Positions 36,901 through 43,802 of a DNA stretch of 64,000 bases are shown in pieces; within the stretch, counting starts at the first letter, position 1, and every line of letters starts with the position of its first letter. Origin of the DNA: Blastobasis lacticolella (Eukaryota > Arthropoda > Insecta > Lepidoptera > Blastobasidae); assembly GCA_905147135.1 (NCBI GenBank), contig LR990042.1, positions 10,097,545 to 10,161,544 on the forward strand. The letters run 5' to 3'. The notes under the pieces are model-generated. The model was not told where the DNA came from. It saw nothing but the letters and a program-made list of their open reading frames with translations, and ran no database searches. The translations under genes and the position numbers were made by a program.

Positions 36901-38073
36901 TTCGTTTCTTCATACCTAACCCTAATCCATTAACTTAATTATACTTAGTAGCCTATTTCCTTATATTTTTGGCAGAGCAACCAATTGTATAGATACATGG
37001 GTATCTACACTGTTAGAAACATGTTCCATATTCTATTAATAATAACGTAGTAAATTAGAAAATAAGAGGCAGCTACTCCCAGCTTTGATAAATAGAAGCA
37101 TTTCCTAAGACTTAATGAAAATACGCCAAGAACACTTTGTGATCTCGTCAATTAACGTTTGTAATGACATCTAAGTCGCTAATTATGACTAGTTAATTGA
37201 CCATTTTGATGACTACAACGTTGTGCCACTGTTATGTAAATTTAAAGAAATGTTTACACAATGCCCTAAGGACATTACTTACGTTGGACGTTTGACGCTT
37301 AAAGCTTATGTAAATTGTAATTTTGATCTTGTATTGTGCGAGTACTTTTATATTACTTCAAGGAAATAGCTTCTGAAGAGTTCCATTTCAAGTTTAGTAA
37401 TTTTGCTTTGATCTATATGGACACTGCTTCCCGCACCTACGCTTTTATTGCAAAACCGCAAGAGAAGAAGAGAGTTTGTTTTTCTGGAAATAAATAATAC
37501 CTATTTCTTTACGACTTCAAAGTTATCGGTCTCATCGTTGTCTGATCTGATAGATGACGGCGTAAATAATGCACTTAGACCAAAGAAATTGGACACAGAG
37601 AAGGAGCTCACAGATGAAGTCACAATCTATATTTTGTTTCCTTTTTTAATGGTGCATATAACGTGTCCAAAAGTGATATTGTCAAATTGTTTAGCCTTGG
37701 TCACCTAATGTTCTAGCTTTTTGTATGACTTTGAGTCATTTGTATAGAGTTGTAACAGAGTGACAGTATACATTCTCTATAGAGCGAGGCTCCATCTATG
37801 CTCCATATCCAATATCTTTGGTAATAACTGTCACGTGCCACAGAGACGACGCTCTACGAAGTCGAATAGTGTCTATCCGTAGCCGTCATGCATTATTTAC
37901 CTACCACCGATATCTGTACATGTAATAATTCCCTTTTGGCGTTAATATTAATACCTTGTTGTACGTACTGTTCACGATAATAACGTATGTTTTTATTCCA
38001 GGACCTCAAAAACCAAAGAGCAGAGGACAGTTCCAGCCCGAGTGATAGTAGTCTTGTGACAAAAACTATATAG
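15724..38073 (+). CDS. Grip: Grip gene, spliced, 5'-incomplete (whole span)
   Basis: Fifteen exons (listed separately) join without a frame break into 1030 codons plus TAG at 38071-38073. All splice sites are GT-AG. Domain order: PDZ1 1-66 (partial), PDZ2 79-180, PDZ3 193-295, basic/Ser linker 296-352, PDZ4 353-444, PDZ5 451-540, PDZ6 604-690, long low-complexity linker 691-915, PDZ7 919-1003 and a 23-residue tail. Seven PDZ domains with conserved PDZ2-3, 4-5 and 6 pairings, the DSAVESW linker motif and a [17 protein letters not shown]7 identify GRIP rather than other multi-PDZ proteins. Known role: a cytoplasmic scaffold that clusters or traffics membrane receptors by binding their C-terminal tails; the fly protein acts in embryonic muscle guidance. 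Missing: the N-terminus, promoter and any small linker exons I could not recognise. Confidence 0.92.
15974..16147. mobile_element. MITE with about 27-bp inverted ends
   Basis: The left end GCGCGCGCGAGTTCATGTCC is mirrored at the right by GGACATAAACTCGTGCGCGC, and the match continues inward through GGGC/GCCC. The 174-bp interior has no ORF. It lies 41 bases downstream of the PDZ1 exon donor in the Grip intron. Confidence 0.75.
16209..16440 (+). repeat. Dispersed lepidopteran-type repeat in the Grip intron
   Basis: It contains GGCAAACAGGCAAGCGGGCC, ACCTGATGGAAAGTGGTCAC and, near the end, GATATTCTGTAAGGTCGAGG, then CCCCAGTCGGGCGGCTCCAA. I recognise these phrases from repeats widespread in moth genomes. 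Short fragments of the last phrase recur near 440 and 43037. Class uncertain. Confidence 0.6.
17590..18372 (+). pseudogene. Degraded non-LTR retrotransposon ORF2 (RT fragments)
   Basis: The frame at 17592-17972 contains [33 protein letters not shown] and [13 protein letters not shown], the N-terminal RT blocks of Jockey/CR1-like elements. It then breaks at a G/C-rich insert (about 17970-18030, with GGTTCAAACCCCCCC). The frame at 18051-18254 resumes with the C-terminal region ([20 protein letters not shown]), and a third frame continues with [19 protein letters not shown] to about 18350. The catalytic centre between them (motifs A-C) is absent. It is a dead internal-deletion copy in the same orientation as Grip. 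Confidence 0.85.
20874..21118 (+). CDS. Grip: Grip exon: PDZ2, first half
   Basis: The acceptor is TTTCGTCAG and the donor CAT/GTAAGT. The exon begins at codon position 2 and ends on a whole codon (residues 71-152). It carries the PDZ2 start: the β1 strand [11 protein letters not shown], the carboxylate-binding loop SLGI at 93-96 followed by TIRGG, then [13 protein letters not shown] and [11 protein letters not shown]. Vertebrate GRIP PDZ2 shares the RPGG.A and GDRLL.VD blocks. The longer β2-β3 loop ([12 protein letters not shown] and on) is typical of GRIP PDZ2. Minus-strand frames here are shadows. Confidence 0.95.
21607..21899 (+). CDS. Grip: Grip exon: PDZ2 end and PDZ3 start
   Basis: The acceptor is TTTGTCCGCAG; the donor is at GACAG/GTAAGA. 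It starts in phase 0 and ends after codon position 2 (residues 153-249). It finishes PDZ2 ([20 protein letters not shown]) and starts PDZ3 with [12 protein letters not shown], loop DLGI at 206-209, and [17 protein letters not shown]1 has the same EYDV, SGPL and ID.I..AS...R spacing. PDZ3 here has a longer, Ser/Asp-rich β2-β3 loop (residues 213-235) than the mammalian domain as I remember it. Confidence 0.95.
22735..22920 (+). repeat. Unclassified dispersed repeat, copy 1
   Basis: The segments GGAGCCTCAACAATTTGTCAC, ACAACTCTATACAAAT, GTCATACAAAAAGCTA and TTTGGACACGTTACATGCAC occur in the same order, inverted, at 37645-37805. It may be a MITE or short retroposon; no coding frame. Confidence 0.6.
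23240..23295. repeat. Small foldback
   Basis: GGGGTCTAAAAAGG at the left is mirrored by CCTTTGTAGACCCC at the right, around a 28-base centre. Confidence 0.55.
23451..23814 (-). mobile_element. tRNA-type SINE, family A, near full length
   Basis: Read on the minus strand, the 5' head has a Pol III B-box-like GGTTCGAAC (complement of 23752-23760). A body follows with GTGAGGGAAAACATCGCGATG and CCATGATCCAATC, and the tail is CCTCGAGCTCTTGGGC, then CAACCAGGAC. The A-box region is degraded. AAGAAT at 23443-23448 and 23818-23823 may be a target-site duplication. It sits in the long PDZ3 intron of Grip, antisense to the gene. Confidence 0.8.
24465..24619. mobile_element. MITE candidate with 15-bp inverted ends
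   Basis: CTCGGACCAAATAAG at the left is mirrored (one mismatch) by CTTATTTGGTCTGAG at the right. The interior is 125 bp without coding potential. Confidence 0.55.
26944..26984. repeat. 16-bp perfect hairpin
   Basis: GGGTACTTACTTTCGA (26944-26959) and its exact reverse complement (26969-26984) enclose nine bases. Confidence 0.85.
27008..27118. repeat. 33-bp inverted-repeat foldback
   Basis: The arms at 27008-27040 and 27086-27118 are reverse complements with three mismatches (outer end TTTCATCGATGGGTCGTTAC; inner end AGAAGTAAA). The centre is 45 bases. The element is about 540 bases upstream of a Grip exon. It may be a short MITE or palindromic relic. Confidence 0.8.
27661..27836 (+). CDS. 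Grip: Grip exon: PDZ3, second half
   Basis: The acceptor is ACGCTTACAG and the donor AGAG/GTTAGT. The first base completes an Arg codon split with the previous exon. Residues 250-308 read [16 protein letters not shown], then [13 protein letters not shown] and TRLHVAPR. This is the βD-βE, αB and βF part of PDZ3; GRIP1 has RCGALHVGDHILSIDG at the same place. The exon ends after codon position 1. Confidence 0.95.
28599..28646 (+). repeat. Repeat family C, tail fragment
   Basis: GGCCATAAGTCCTGTAGTGG, then TTATGGGCTGGGATGAGATGA, matches only the last 50 bases of the copies at 13680 and 43537. Confidence 0.6.
28671..28828 (+). repeat. Repeat family B (LINE-tail-like), copy 1
   Basis: It runs from CGCAGCGTGGGTAG through ACAGGACCGGC to GGAGGCCTATACCCAGCAGT, then TTTCGGTTGATATGATGA. 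The end phrase is one I know as very common in lepidopteran genomes, where it ends retroposons. The second copy is at 34021-34168. A SINE is inserted at its end. Confidence 0.75.
28839..28997 (-). mobile_element. tRNA-type SINE, family A, 5'-truncated, with clear target duplication
   Basis: It spans from the tail (TAATCATCTTGGCGTTAATG on the + strand) to GGAACCTGACCAGATTAG, lacking the tRNA-like head. The 10-bp AACCACACTA occurs on both sides (28829-28838 and 28998-29007), an exact target-site duplication. It landed directly at the end of a family B repeat. Confidence 0.85.
29880..29981 (+). CDS. Grip: Grip exon: linker between PDZ3 and PDZ4
   Basis: The acceptor is TTAATTACAG; the donor is TACG/GTAAGA. 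It enters at codon position 2 and leaves after position 1 (residues 309-342). The peptide is basic and Ser-rich ([20 protein letters not shown], then KLGLQDDY). It resembles the STLPR...RRRRQ.R..KSSLSL stretch that precedes PDZ4 in vertebrate GRIPs, which supports the exon although no domain lies in it. Confidence 0.85.
30050..30315. mobile_element. Long inverted-repeat MITE (foldback) in a Grip intron
   Basis: The arms of about 115 bp are near-identical reverse complements. CAAATCAAAGTGGAATGTAT, then TGCTCATAGAATAAG, is on the left (about 30113-30150). Its mirror image is on the right (about 30211-30253), and the outer ends TAATGCGCTTATTAC and GTAATAAACGCATTA also pair. The unpaired centre is only about 40 bases. 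No coding capacity. It lies in the intron between the linker exon and PDZ4. Confidence 0.85.
30344..30479. mobile_element. MITE candidate, family 1 copy 2
   Basis: The left part CCTAATTAGCAACGGTCG is mirrored by CGACCGTTGCCAATTGTG, followed by CAGCGCCTTA at the right end. It is related to 2407-2518 (same CCTAATTGGCAACGATCGTGC core). It starts about 30 bases after the foldback element ends. Confidence 0.65.
30983..31045 (+). repeat. Repeat family C, internal fragment
   Basis: CCGACCCGCCTGCCAAGCGT, then GGAGATAACACTGATTTCCTC, matches the middle of the copy at 43537-43802. Confidence 0.5.
31289..31445 (+). CDS. Grip: Grip exon: PDZ4, first half
   Basis: The donor TACAG/GTGAAA is clear. The acceptor chosen (CCAACAG before 31289) has a weak pyrimidine tract but is the only nearby AG whose phase fits the previous exon. 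Residues 343-394 include [14 protein letters not shown] at 372-375, and [12 protein letters not shown]. The position of the GLGF-type loop reads G-L-A-V, and the β2-β3 hairpin is short. The domain therefore looks unlikely to bind a peptide C-terminus, as reported for mammalian GRIP1 PDZ4. If the acceptor is wrong, only the first few residues change. Confidence 0.85.
31645..31871 (+). CDS. Grip: Grip exon: PDZ4 end and PDZ5 start
   Basis: The acceptor is TTTGAATAG; the donor is ACAG/GTAGGT. It enters at codon position 3 and leaves after position 1 (residues 395-470). [16 protein letters not shown] completes PDZ4, with IRD where VGD is usual, and [20 protein letters not shown] leads into PDZ5 (FNVKLAK, loop GLGV at 464-467, TIT). 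GRIP1 reads [20 protein letters not shown] here, one of the most recognisable GRIP stretches. PDZ4 and PDZ5 are almost directly joined, as in the known PDZ4-5 supramodule. Confidence 0.95.
32198..32343 (+). CDS. Grip: Grip exon: PDZ5, middle
   Basis: The acceptor is ATATTACAG; the donor is CTG/GTACTT. It enters at position 2 and ends on a whole codon (residues 471-519). [20 protein letters not shown], then [13 protein letters not shown], corresponds closely to the GRIP1 PDZ5 block PLVISDIKKGSVAHRTGTL. Confidence 0.95.
32592..32952 (+). CDS. Grip: Grip exon: PDZ5 end, linker, PDZ6 start
   Basis: The acceptor is GCATTTCAG; the donor is GAAG/GTAAAT. Phase 0 in, position 1 out (residues 520-639). 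It begins with the PDZ5 αB and last strand ([18 protein letters not shown]). About 60 polar residues follow, rich in Ser, His and Glu. PDZ6 then begins with [12 protein letters not shown], loop PLGL at 617-620, [23 protein letters not shown]1 shows YTVELKRYGGPLGITISG at the same point. Confidence 0.95.
32986..33125. repeat. GC-rich insert in a Grip intron, class unknown
   Basis: A 140-bp block, far more GC-rich than its surroundings, runs from GGGCGCGGTCCGGCAGTGCC to TCCTACCCCCC. It starts about 35 bases after the exon donor. It looks like part of a mobile element but matches nothing else in the window. Confidence 0.4.
33811..33966 (+). CDS. Grip: Grip exon: PDZ6, second half
   Basis: The acceptor is ACTGTTCCAG; the donor is ATGG/GTAAGT. 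It enters at codon position 2 and leaves after position 1 (residues 640-691). The translation includes [20 protein letters not shown], then [19 protein letters not shown] and LQLCRK. GRIP1 PDZ6 shares the GDRILAIN and KPLSEAIHLLQ.AGE.V blocks almost word for word. The exon has no Met start, so a plain ATG-based ORF search would miss it. Confidence 0.95.
34021..34168 (+). repeat. Repeat family B, copy 2, with GAT microsatellite
   Basis: From GACGCAGCGTGGGTAGG through CACAGGACCGGCC to GGGGGAAGCCTATGCCCAGC, ending in a (GAT)8-type microsatellite at about 34145-34168. It is homologous to 28671-28828 and lies in the intron after PDZ6. Confidence 0.8.
34579..34707 (+). CDS. Grip: Grip exon: linker with DSAVESW motif
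   Basis: The acceptor is CTTGACACAG; the donor is TGTG/GTAAGA. Position 2 in, position 1 out (residues 692-734). It encodes a Ser-rich segment with [11 protein letters not shown] at 715-725. The SVDSAVESW sequence after PDZ6 is one of the few conserved linker motifs of GRIP proteins, so this exon ties the long linker to the family. Confidence 0.92.
34760..35076 (-). mobile_element. tRNA-type SINE, family A, full length, filling a Grip intron
   Basis: On the minus strand the head starts AGAGCGTAGGTGGCCGAGTGG, which contains an A-box (TGGCCGAGTGG) like tRNA-Ser/Leu, and continues ATCCGATTCGTAAACGAGAG. The body has the GTGAGGGAAAACATCGTGATG stretch, and the tail ends CGCGAGAGCACAACCGGGAT, then ATTAACGCCACGATGATT. 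TTGAA flanks the element plus its A-rich tail. It takes 317 of the 440 bases between two Grip exons, antisense to the gene. Confidence 0.85.
35148..35657 (+). CDS. Grip: Grip exon: long PDZ6-PDZ7 linker
   Basis: The acceptor is TAATGTTACAG; the donor is GACG/GTAACT. Position 2 in, position 1 out (residues 735-904). The 170 residues are rich in Asn, Ser, Tyr and Pro with no recognisable domain, probably disordered. Short proline-containing stretches ([23 protein letters not shown]) could be docking or phosphorylation sites, but that is speculation. The assignment rests on the continuous frame and matching phases on both sides. In vertebrates this linker is longer and carries the GRASP-1 binding region. 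Confidence 0.88.
35988..36187 (+). CDS. Grip: Grip exon: PDZ7, first half
   Basis: The acceptor is TCATTACAG; the donor is CAG/GTTTGT. Position 2 in, whole codon out (residues 905-971). [20 protein letters not shown], then [20 protein letters not shown] and [10 protein letters not shown], is nearly the vertebrate PDZ7 text (VTLYKD...DFGFSV.DGL.E.GVYV). The peptide-binding loop reads YGFS. The exon is markedly more GC-rich than the rest of the gene. Confidence 0.96.
36445..36540. repeat. CT/TG-rich repeat fragment in a Grip intron
   Basis: It contains GCCCCTTGCCATCAGGTGGG, then CTGTCCGCCTC and a CTGTCTGTCTGTC run. It resembles the edge of a dispersed lepidopteran repeat but is too short to classify. 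Confidence 0.4.
36597..36704 (+). CDS. Grip: Grip exon: PDZ7, second half
   Basis: The acceptor is TTTCTTTAG; the donor is AGA/GTGAGT. Phase 0 at both ends (residues 972-1007). [20 protein letters not shown], then [11 protein letters not shown], matches GRIP1 [20 protein letters not shown] with the unusual double Cys retained. Confidence 0.96.
37523..37561 (+). CDS. Grip: Possible optional 39-bp Grip exon
   Basis: Between the last two exons a phase-0 frame follows the acceptor ACGACTTCAAAG and meets a good donor GGC/GTAAAT. It would insert 13 residues ([13 protein letters not shown]) between PDZ7 and the C-terminal tail without changing the frame. The composition is like Grip linker sequence, not like the transposon debris nearby. 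The evidence is only phase and splice-site fit, so it may be chance. Confidence 0.25.
37645..37805 (-). repeat. Unclassified dispersed repeat, copy 2, inverted
   Basis: The reverse complement carries the same ordered segments as 22735-22920 (GTTACAACTCTATACAAATG, GTCATACAAAAAGCTAG, TTTTGGACACGTTATATGCA). It lies in the last Grip intron. Confidence 0.6.
38002..38073 (+). CDS. Grip: Grip terminal exon: C-terminal tail and stop
   Basis: The acceptor is TTTTTATTCCAG. Phase 0 in, 23 residues ([20 protein letters not shown], then KTI), TAG at 38071-38073. The tail is short, acidic and Ser-rich. The last four residues TKTI do not fit a class I PDZ ligand, because the -2 position is Lys. It lies 1.3 kb from the previous exon; the matching phase and strong acceptor support it. 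Confidence 0.88.
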   Translation, partial: DLKNQRAEDSSSPSDSSLVTKTI

Positions 38074-40450
38074 TGCATAACCAGACTTTAATGGAGTCGT
38101 ACCAAAGACTATATACAAGATAGGTTAAGCACTTGAAAGCTTAACATAGTTAAAGTTATAAAAATAGTGATTAATAAAAGTTTAATTAAGTTGGACATTT
38201 ATCATGCAATGGTTAGGTTAGTTATTAAATATAAAATTAATTAATGATTAGAAACAGTAGCTAACTAATGTAATTGGATTTATTAAGAAATAATTGATAA
38301 GCAACCGATTAGAATTGAGGTGATATATTTAAAAGAGAAAGTAATAAAAAGGTAGTTTGTTGTTAAGTCATAAATTTTGATAACTTGCCTGCATTAGAGA
38401 ATAACATAGCTAATAAAAATGAAATGCATGTTCGTTAATAATATTATATCAGTAAAGGAAAAGCCACCCGTATCATAAAATGTATAAGTCGGGTGCGTAA
38501 TTTAATAATTTGTAACTTATTCTGAATTATAAAAGCATTACAGCGAAAAGGTATCGAGAAATGTATAGTGCTACATTGATGTTCCTCTATTGATGAAAAC
38601 CGCATTAAAAATTGTTGCATGCTTTAAAAGATCCAAGCGTACATACATACATATACATACAGAGCTATAGACGGCGGGAAGCGACTTTGTTTTATGCGAT
38701 GTATAGATAATATAGTAGAGGAAATAGCTCCAGAGACTGTCTCCATTTACGAGCGCAAATAACATAAATTATTTAGGCTTAATAATATAGCTGTTAGCGC
38801 GCACCCAGGGGCATCAAGTTAATTATGATAAATTATAATAGACGTGACGCACCTTTGATGTCTACAATACTATTCTAACAACATGGGCCGTGTACAGTGT
38901 ACAGGTACAGATTGTATAAAAATATGATATTACATTTTTCTTAGTCGTTCATATTTACAGCAACATGATTTTTCTTTTTTTGTTAATGGTTATACAGGGC
39001 CGGTATATTGACGTCAAAAAAATATTAAGCCCCTTGTGTCGTGGGGTATTTGAATCACTATGTACGTTCCGCGACTTATCAAAGTTTTCGATGGCTAATT
39101 TTAAGAACTTTCTACCTCGCTGTCTTTGAAGGCCGATTTTAGCTGTCTGTTGCATTCTTGAGTCCTACTAAGGAACCATAGAGTTATCTGTGAAAGTTGA
39201 AAATTTAAGTCATTCACCAAACATATTTTTTTCACGTTTTACCAACATTTTCATAACTTTCATCACGAGGGACACGAGGGAATTTATTTTATTTTTTTGA
39301 CGTCAATGTTCCGCCCATTCTGTATAATTAAAATAAAATATATTGTAAATGGAATTTAATACGAAAAAGTATTAAACTTCACATCGGTTGGCTGAACTGG
39401 AACATAAACCCAAAAAATACATTTGCTTACACCTTTTAAAAGTGGTCGCTGGAATAAAGGAGGATTATGAGAATAATGAATCAATTTAAGTACAATGACA
39501 TTATTCTACAGCAAGAAATTAATTTATAGAAATGCTTTTGTAATAAAAGAGATTAAATTATAATAGGAAAAATATATTATTCGTAAAATTATTATAAATT
39601 ATATACGAGCCTACTTTAATCAATGTTTTTATAATCCAAATTGTGCCTATTTTATGTGCATACCTATGTATCTAATGTAATTAAAACTAGACCTAACTAG
39701 ATTACTTATATAGCTATAGATTATATATTATTTATAACTTAATTAGGTATTGCAAAATAAATGAAAAACTTACGTACTTAATTCAAAATTCAATAATACA
39801 TTTTTTGTTTTTAAAAAATAATGGATATATGACATACCACTTTAGTGACACTTATGAGAATAATATTTAAACGAAATAAAACAAAGCCTAAATACCATAT
39901 AAATTGAAATAATCCTTTTTTATTTAATTTCGTCAGAAGATCCCATAAGTAGGTACTTAAGAATAACTTTATAATATAAAATGTATATAAATAGATAGCT
40001 ATTACTTTAGTGTTATTGTTGTTGAAATCAGACTGATAGCGTTTTTAATAGTCACTTAGATAATTGTACAAATAATTAAATATTAACTTCTAAAAATGAA
40101 AATACTCATTTAAGTTTTCAAACTTAGATTTTTATTTTTATTCTTTCCGTATACTTGGAGCATTAATAATCAGAAAACTATTAAAAAATTCAGTAAATTA
40201 TTATATGCCTACAGTCAAAGTGTTATTGGTGTTACTGTACCTACTTATTTTATTTAGAATAATGACATGGTGCTTAGTAAAATATACTTACTTTATTGTT
40301 CTTTTTCGATATAGAATTTATTGACAGTATTGCCATATAGGTATTACCTATAAAATTTATTAAAATTAGAACTATCTACCAATCCATAGTAAAATTTACG
40401 AGAATTGTTACTTTCAGTGTTTTCCCTGTCTTTTCCAACATTGCGACAAT
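38074..40450 (+). other. Probable Grip 3' UTR and AT-rich flank
   Basis: The DNA after the stop is very AT-rich and free of recognisable repeats. AATAAA signals occur at 38173-38178 and 38343-38348, with more downstream (for example near 39340). Which one is used cannot be told. No gene is visible to 40450. Confidence 0.6.
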
Positions 40451-41019
40451 AAACACAAGTTTCATCAGAGTCTTTATTTGCGCAGGTACTGTGTCAACTC
40501 GTTACAATCCAACTTAAAGACGCCCTTGATTGCCTTCTACTCCACTTATTGTGAGCAACAACGTTAAAACCTTCAAACTTACGAACGGAGAAAGTAATTC
40601 CTTTTTTAGTTTTCGGGTCCTATGTACTGACACAATCCATAATGATGTTTCGAGTGTGCTGAATAAATGCGCGTTAGAATATCAGATTGTGGTGCTTTTG
40701 GCGGTTAATAACTTCACACAAACAATAAAACATTTATAGTACATAGAATTCAAAACTGAGCATTGCACTGAATGTTTTCTGAGCCGCTATTTTGCTGCTG
40801 CATATTACTAATGTGCGACTGTGAATTTTCTGCGATATGTTACGATAGGTAGGTAATGTCACTCCCGCGTTTACATACTGACATACTACACCTCTATACA
40901 TAGCGTTTTGGACGTTTTGCGAACGTTTGATATTTTGAGATTAGGCCCAAATGAGAGATGTACATGGAAACATGAGTACAGTACGCAGTAAACGTAGTCT
41001 AAACTTCTATCTAATATCT

Positions 41020-41265
41020 AATCTAATCGTGGACAAATTCACACAGCGCCATCTAGCCCCAAAGTAAGCAAAGCTTGTGTTATGGGTGCTAGATAACTGA
41101 TAAACTACTTATATACTTTTAAATATATACTTATTATACATAGAACACCCAGACCCGTAACAGAAGTTAAAATTCATCATTTCAATTTCTGCCCGGCCGG
41201 GAAAAGAACCGGAGACCTCTTGCGTGGCATGTTGACCACTGAACCACTCAGGTCGTCAAACTTAG
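41020..41265 (-). mobile_element. tRNA-type SINE, family E
   Basis: On the minus strand it begins GACCTGAGTGGTTCAGTGG (A-box-like TGGTTCAGTGG), continues with GGTCTCCGGTTCTTTTCCCG (B-box-like GGTTCTTTTCC), then GATGAATTTTAACTTCTG. It ends with GCTTTGCTTACTTTGGGGCT, then AGATGGCGCTGTGTG, an ending I know from many moth genomes. The head of a second copy lies on the + strand at 47917-48035. Confidence 0.8.
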
Positions 41266-43536
41266 ATTATGGGCGTTACCAAAATGTTATCTCCTGTCAT
41301 AATCAACGTGCAAGGCACGTATAATGAAGAACTGCTGTAAGGCCTTGCAGTCTTGAGACTTTAATATTAATTTCACTCTCCGACTACGAGGCTTGACACG
41401 ATGTCTAATTTCAAAGGAAACATGACATTTTGAAAGGAAATGCCCAGGTTGTCATGGAATTACCCAGCGGTAGACTTGAAATCATGGACAAACTTGTTGT
41501 CTAAGAAGGAACAAAGATTTCGTTCAATAATCATTTTCAATGTATTTTATATATTCATAAGTCATAACCCGTCAGAAGAAGGTCGTTCTCTCTATAAAGC
41601 TAGCCGTACACTCGATCTGAATCGCGATCGAGATCGCTTTGGGAAATCGATTGTTTGCCAGTTTCTTACTTTCAGTCGATCTCTTTGTATATGTCTCAAA
41701 CGATAGGCCAGTTGACGTTCTGTAGGATTTGCCGATTTTCGGTTTGAAATACTTGGGTCGAGTTTTTACGCGATGTTATGTTGTTATATTCTGTAAGTGG
41801 TTCTGCTAGACAGAAATTGTATTATTGGATAGGTTTACTAAGATCACAACGAACTTTGTATTTTCGCGATCGGGCTTGTTCAAGTTTCAGTGGAGCAACT
41901 TAGATTGGCTCAAAAAGTACCCTCACAAAGTTTATTGTCAAAATTCTCAGTACCTACTATCAGTGGGAGGGGGCCTACTGACTCGATCACGTAAGCCGTG
42001 GTTGCTGGGATTAGTTCAGCGGAATAGTGTTATACCGAAAGTATCTACATTGAAACGGTAGAATTTCGAGAAACGTGGGAGTAAGACGTAACATATAAGG
42101 ATCATAAAAGGATCCCATGATATAATAAAAAGGAAATAATCATACCTAAAAACTACTGTAAACAATTCTCGTGAGTTCAATTATGGGAAAAAGTAGCAAA
42201 ACTTGATATAATTTTTTTTTTGTCTTTGTTAGATTGTAAGAAGGGAAAAGTATTTGCGGAAAGAGAAGCGGCGCGGCGGCGGCGGTGTGGCGCTTAGATA
42301 TGGAAGTAGGTAACAGTAATTTGACAGTGTTGTACCTACATACTGGTAATTTAGCGCCTTCACATAAATAAAAAACTTCATTTTCGGCATAGCCTCTAAG
42401 CTCTACCCGTAAATAAGTACGTGGTACTTGTAACTTCATTTTATCGGTCTAACTTAACTAATAATTTTATTAAAAAAAAGATCAATGTAAAATGTTTTCA
42501 ATCAACGCAAAGGATATAAAAATTAGAATACCCACGCCACCACGTTTCCTAGGTAATGGCAATATGACCTTCAGGTAATCATTTTCGTTGTATATATCTA
42601 CAAACTATAAAATTTCGATTGCTTTCTCCTAAGATGTTTGTAGTTGACCTATATTTCTTATGTAGATAGCAATTATTTTTTATTTTTGTACCCTTACTTT
42701 TAAACGTAAATTGTAATTACGTCAATTAATGTAAATTAATTGATATATTTACTATAGATGAGAGCCTAGCTACTACACTCGATTTAATAAAATAATACGC
42801 GTGAATGAAAATGTCGTTTTATTTGTACTGTAAGATGGAGATGCTACCTGGAGAGGTTTTCCTTGGAGAGTACAACATGGAGTTCTTCAAGAACGGGGTG
42901 AAAATTTATTTACGGGGTTGGCAAAGCGTGGATGACCCCTGGTATTGCAAACGTCCATAGGCTGCGATGACACCTTTCCACCAGGCTGGCCGTAAGCTTG
43001 TTTGTCTCCTTAGTGGTATACAAAAAAAGATTGCTCCCCAGTAGAGTGGCTCCAATTTGAACGGAACCACTACATTGATTACTGTAATTATTTTACTGTA
43101 ATCTGAGTACCTAACCAAATTACCTTGTAGGTACGATATTTTCCATTATGTCGGTACTGCCAACGAGACAGCCCATGGGTCCCGTAAATGTTATTAGTAA
43201 TTGAGTTTCGTTGCTCAAATAAGGAAGTTACACATCCCGACATGCATTTTCACTTACGTCGCCAGGGGTCAGGTTTGCTAGGTACCTCGGTTTATGGCCG
43301 GAAACGTGATGCATTTTATGTTAGGATTTTTAGAGTTGGTAAAATAAAAATATATGGGACATGTCGGCATGGCGCAATCTAGAGGGGGGTAAATAACGAA
43401 ACGGACCACCCCGTTTAGGTGTAGGCTAGGTCCTTGAAAACTCCAATGCCGAGGTATACCACTGAAAAGGGCCTACTTTGCTTAGTTACAAGGTAAGTAA
43501 TACTACTTTCAAGGTAAGTAAGGAAGCTGGTTAAAT

Positions 43537-43802
43537 CTTTTTTTAGCCGTGTGGTGACCGGTAGAGTAGAATAGCACCAACCCCTTACACTCGTGGGTGT
43601 CGTACAAGGCGACTAACGTTTAGAGGCAAAATATCTAGTCTCCATAAACTGGAAAATGGGCAGCAGCGTTTTTCATTGTTATGTTTGCAACACTGCGATC
43701 TCCAACCCGCCTGCCAAGCATGGAGATTATGACAATAACCTCCCCTTTTGCGGGAGAGGCCCAAAGTCCTGTAGTGGACTGTTATGGGCTGTGATGATGA
43801 TG
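43537..43802 (+). mobile_element. Repeat family C, intact copy with 17-bp target duplication
   Basis: The element runs from CTTTTTTTAGCCGTGTGG through GAATAGCACCAACCCC and ACTGGAAAATGGGCAGCAGC to GGGCTGTGATGATGATG. It is flanked by AAGGAAGCTGGTTAAAT (43520-43536) and AAGGAAGCTGGTTTAAAT (43803-43820), a long target-site duplication typical of LINE-driven retroposition. No coding frame, so it is non-autonomous. Confidence 0.85.

Noticed and set aside
41440..42061. Two adjacent + strand open frames (88 and 78 codons) as a small gene
   Set aside because: No domain, no consistent splice sites joining them, and repeats nearby.
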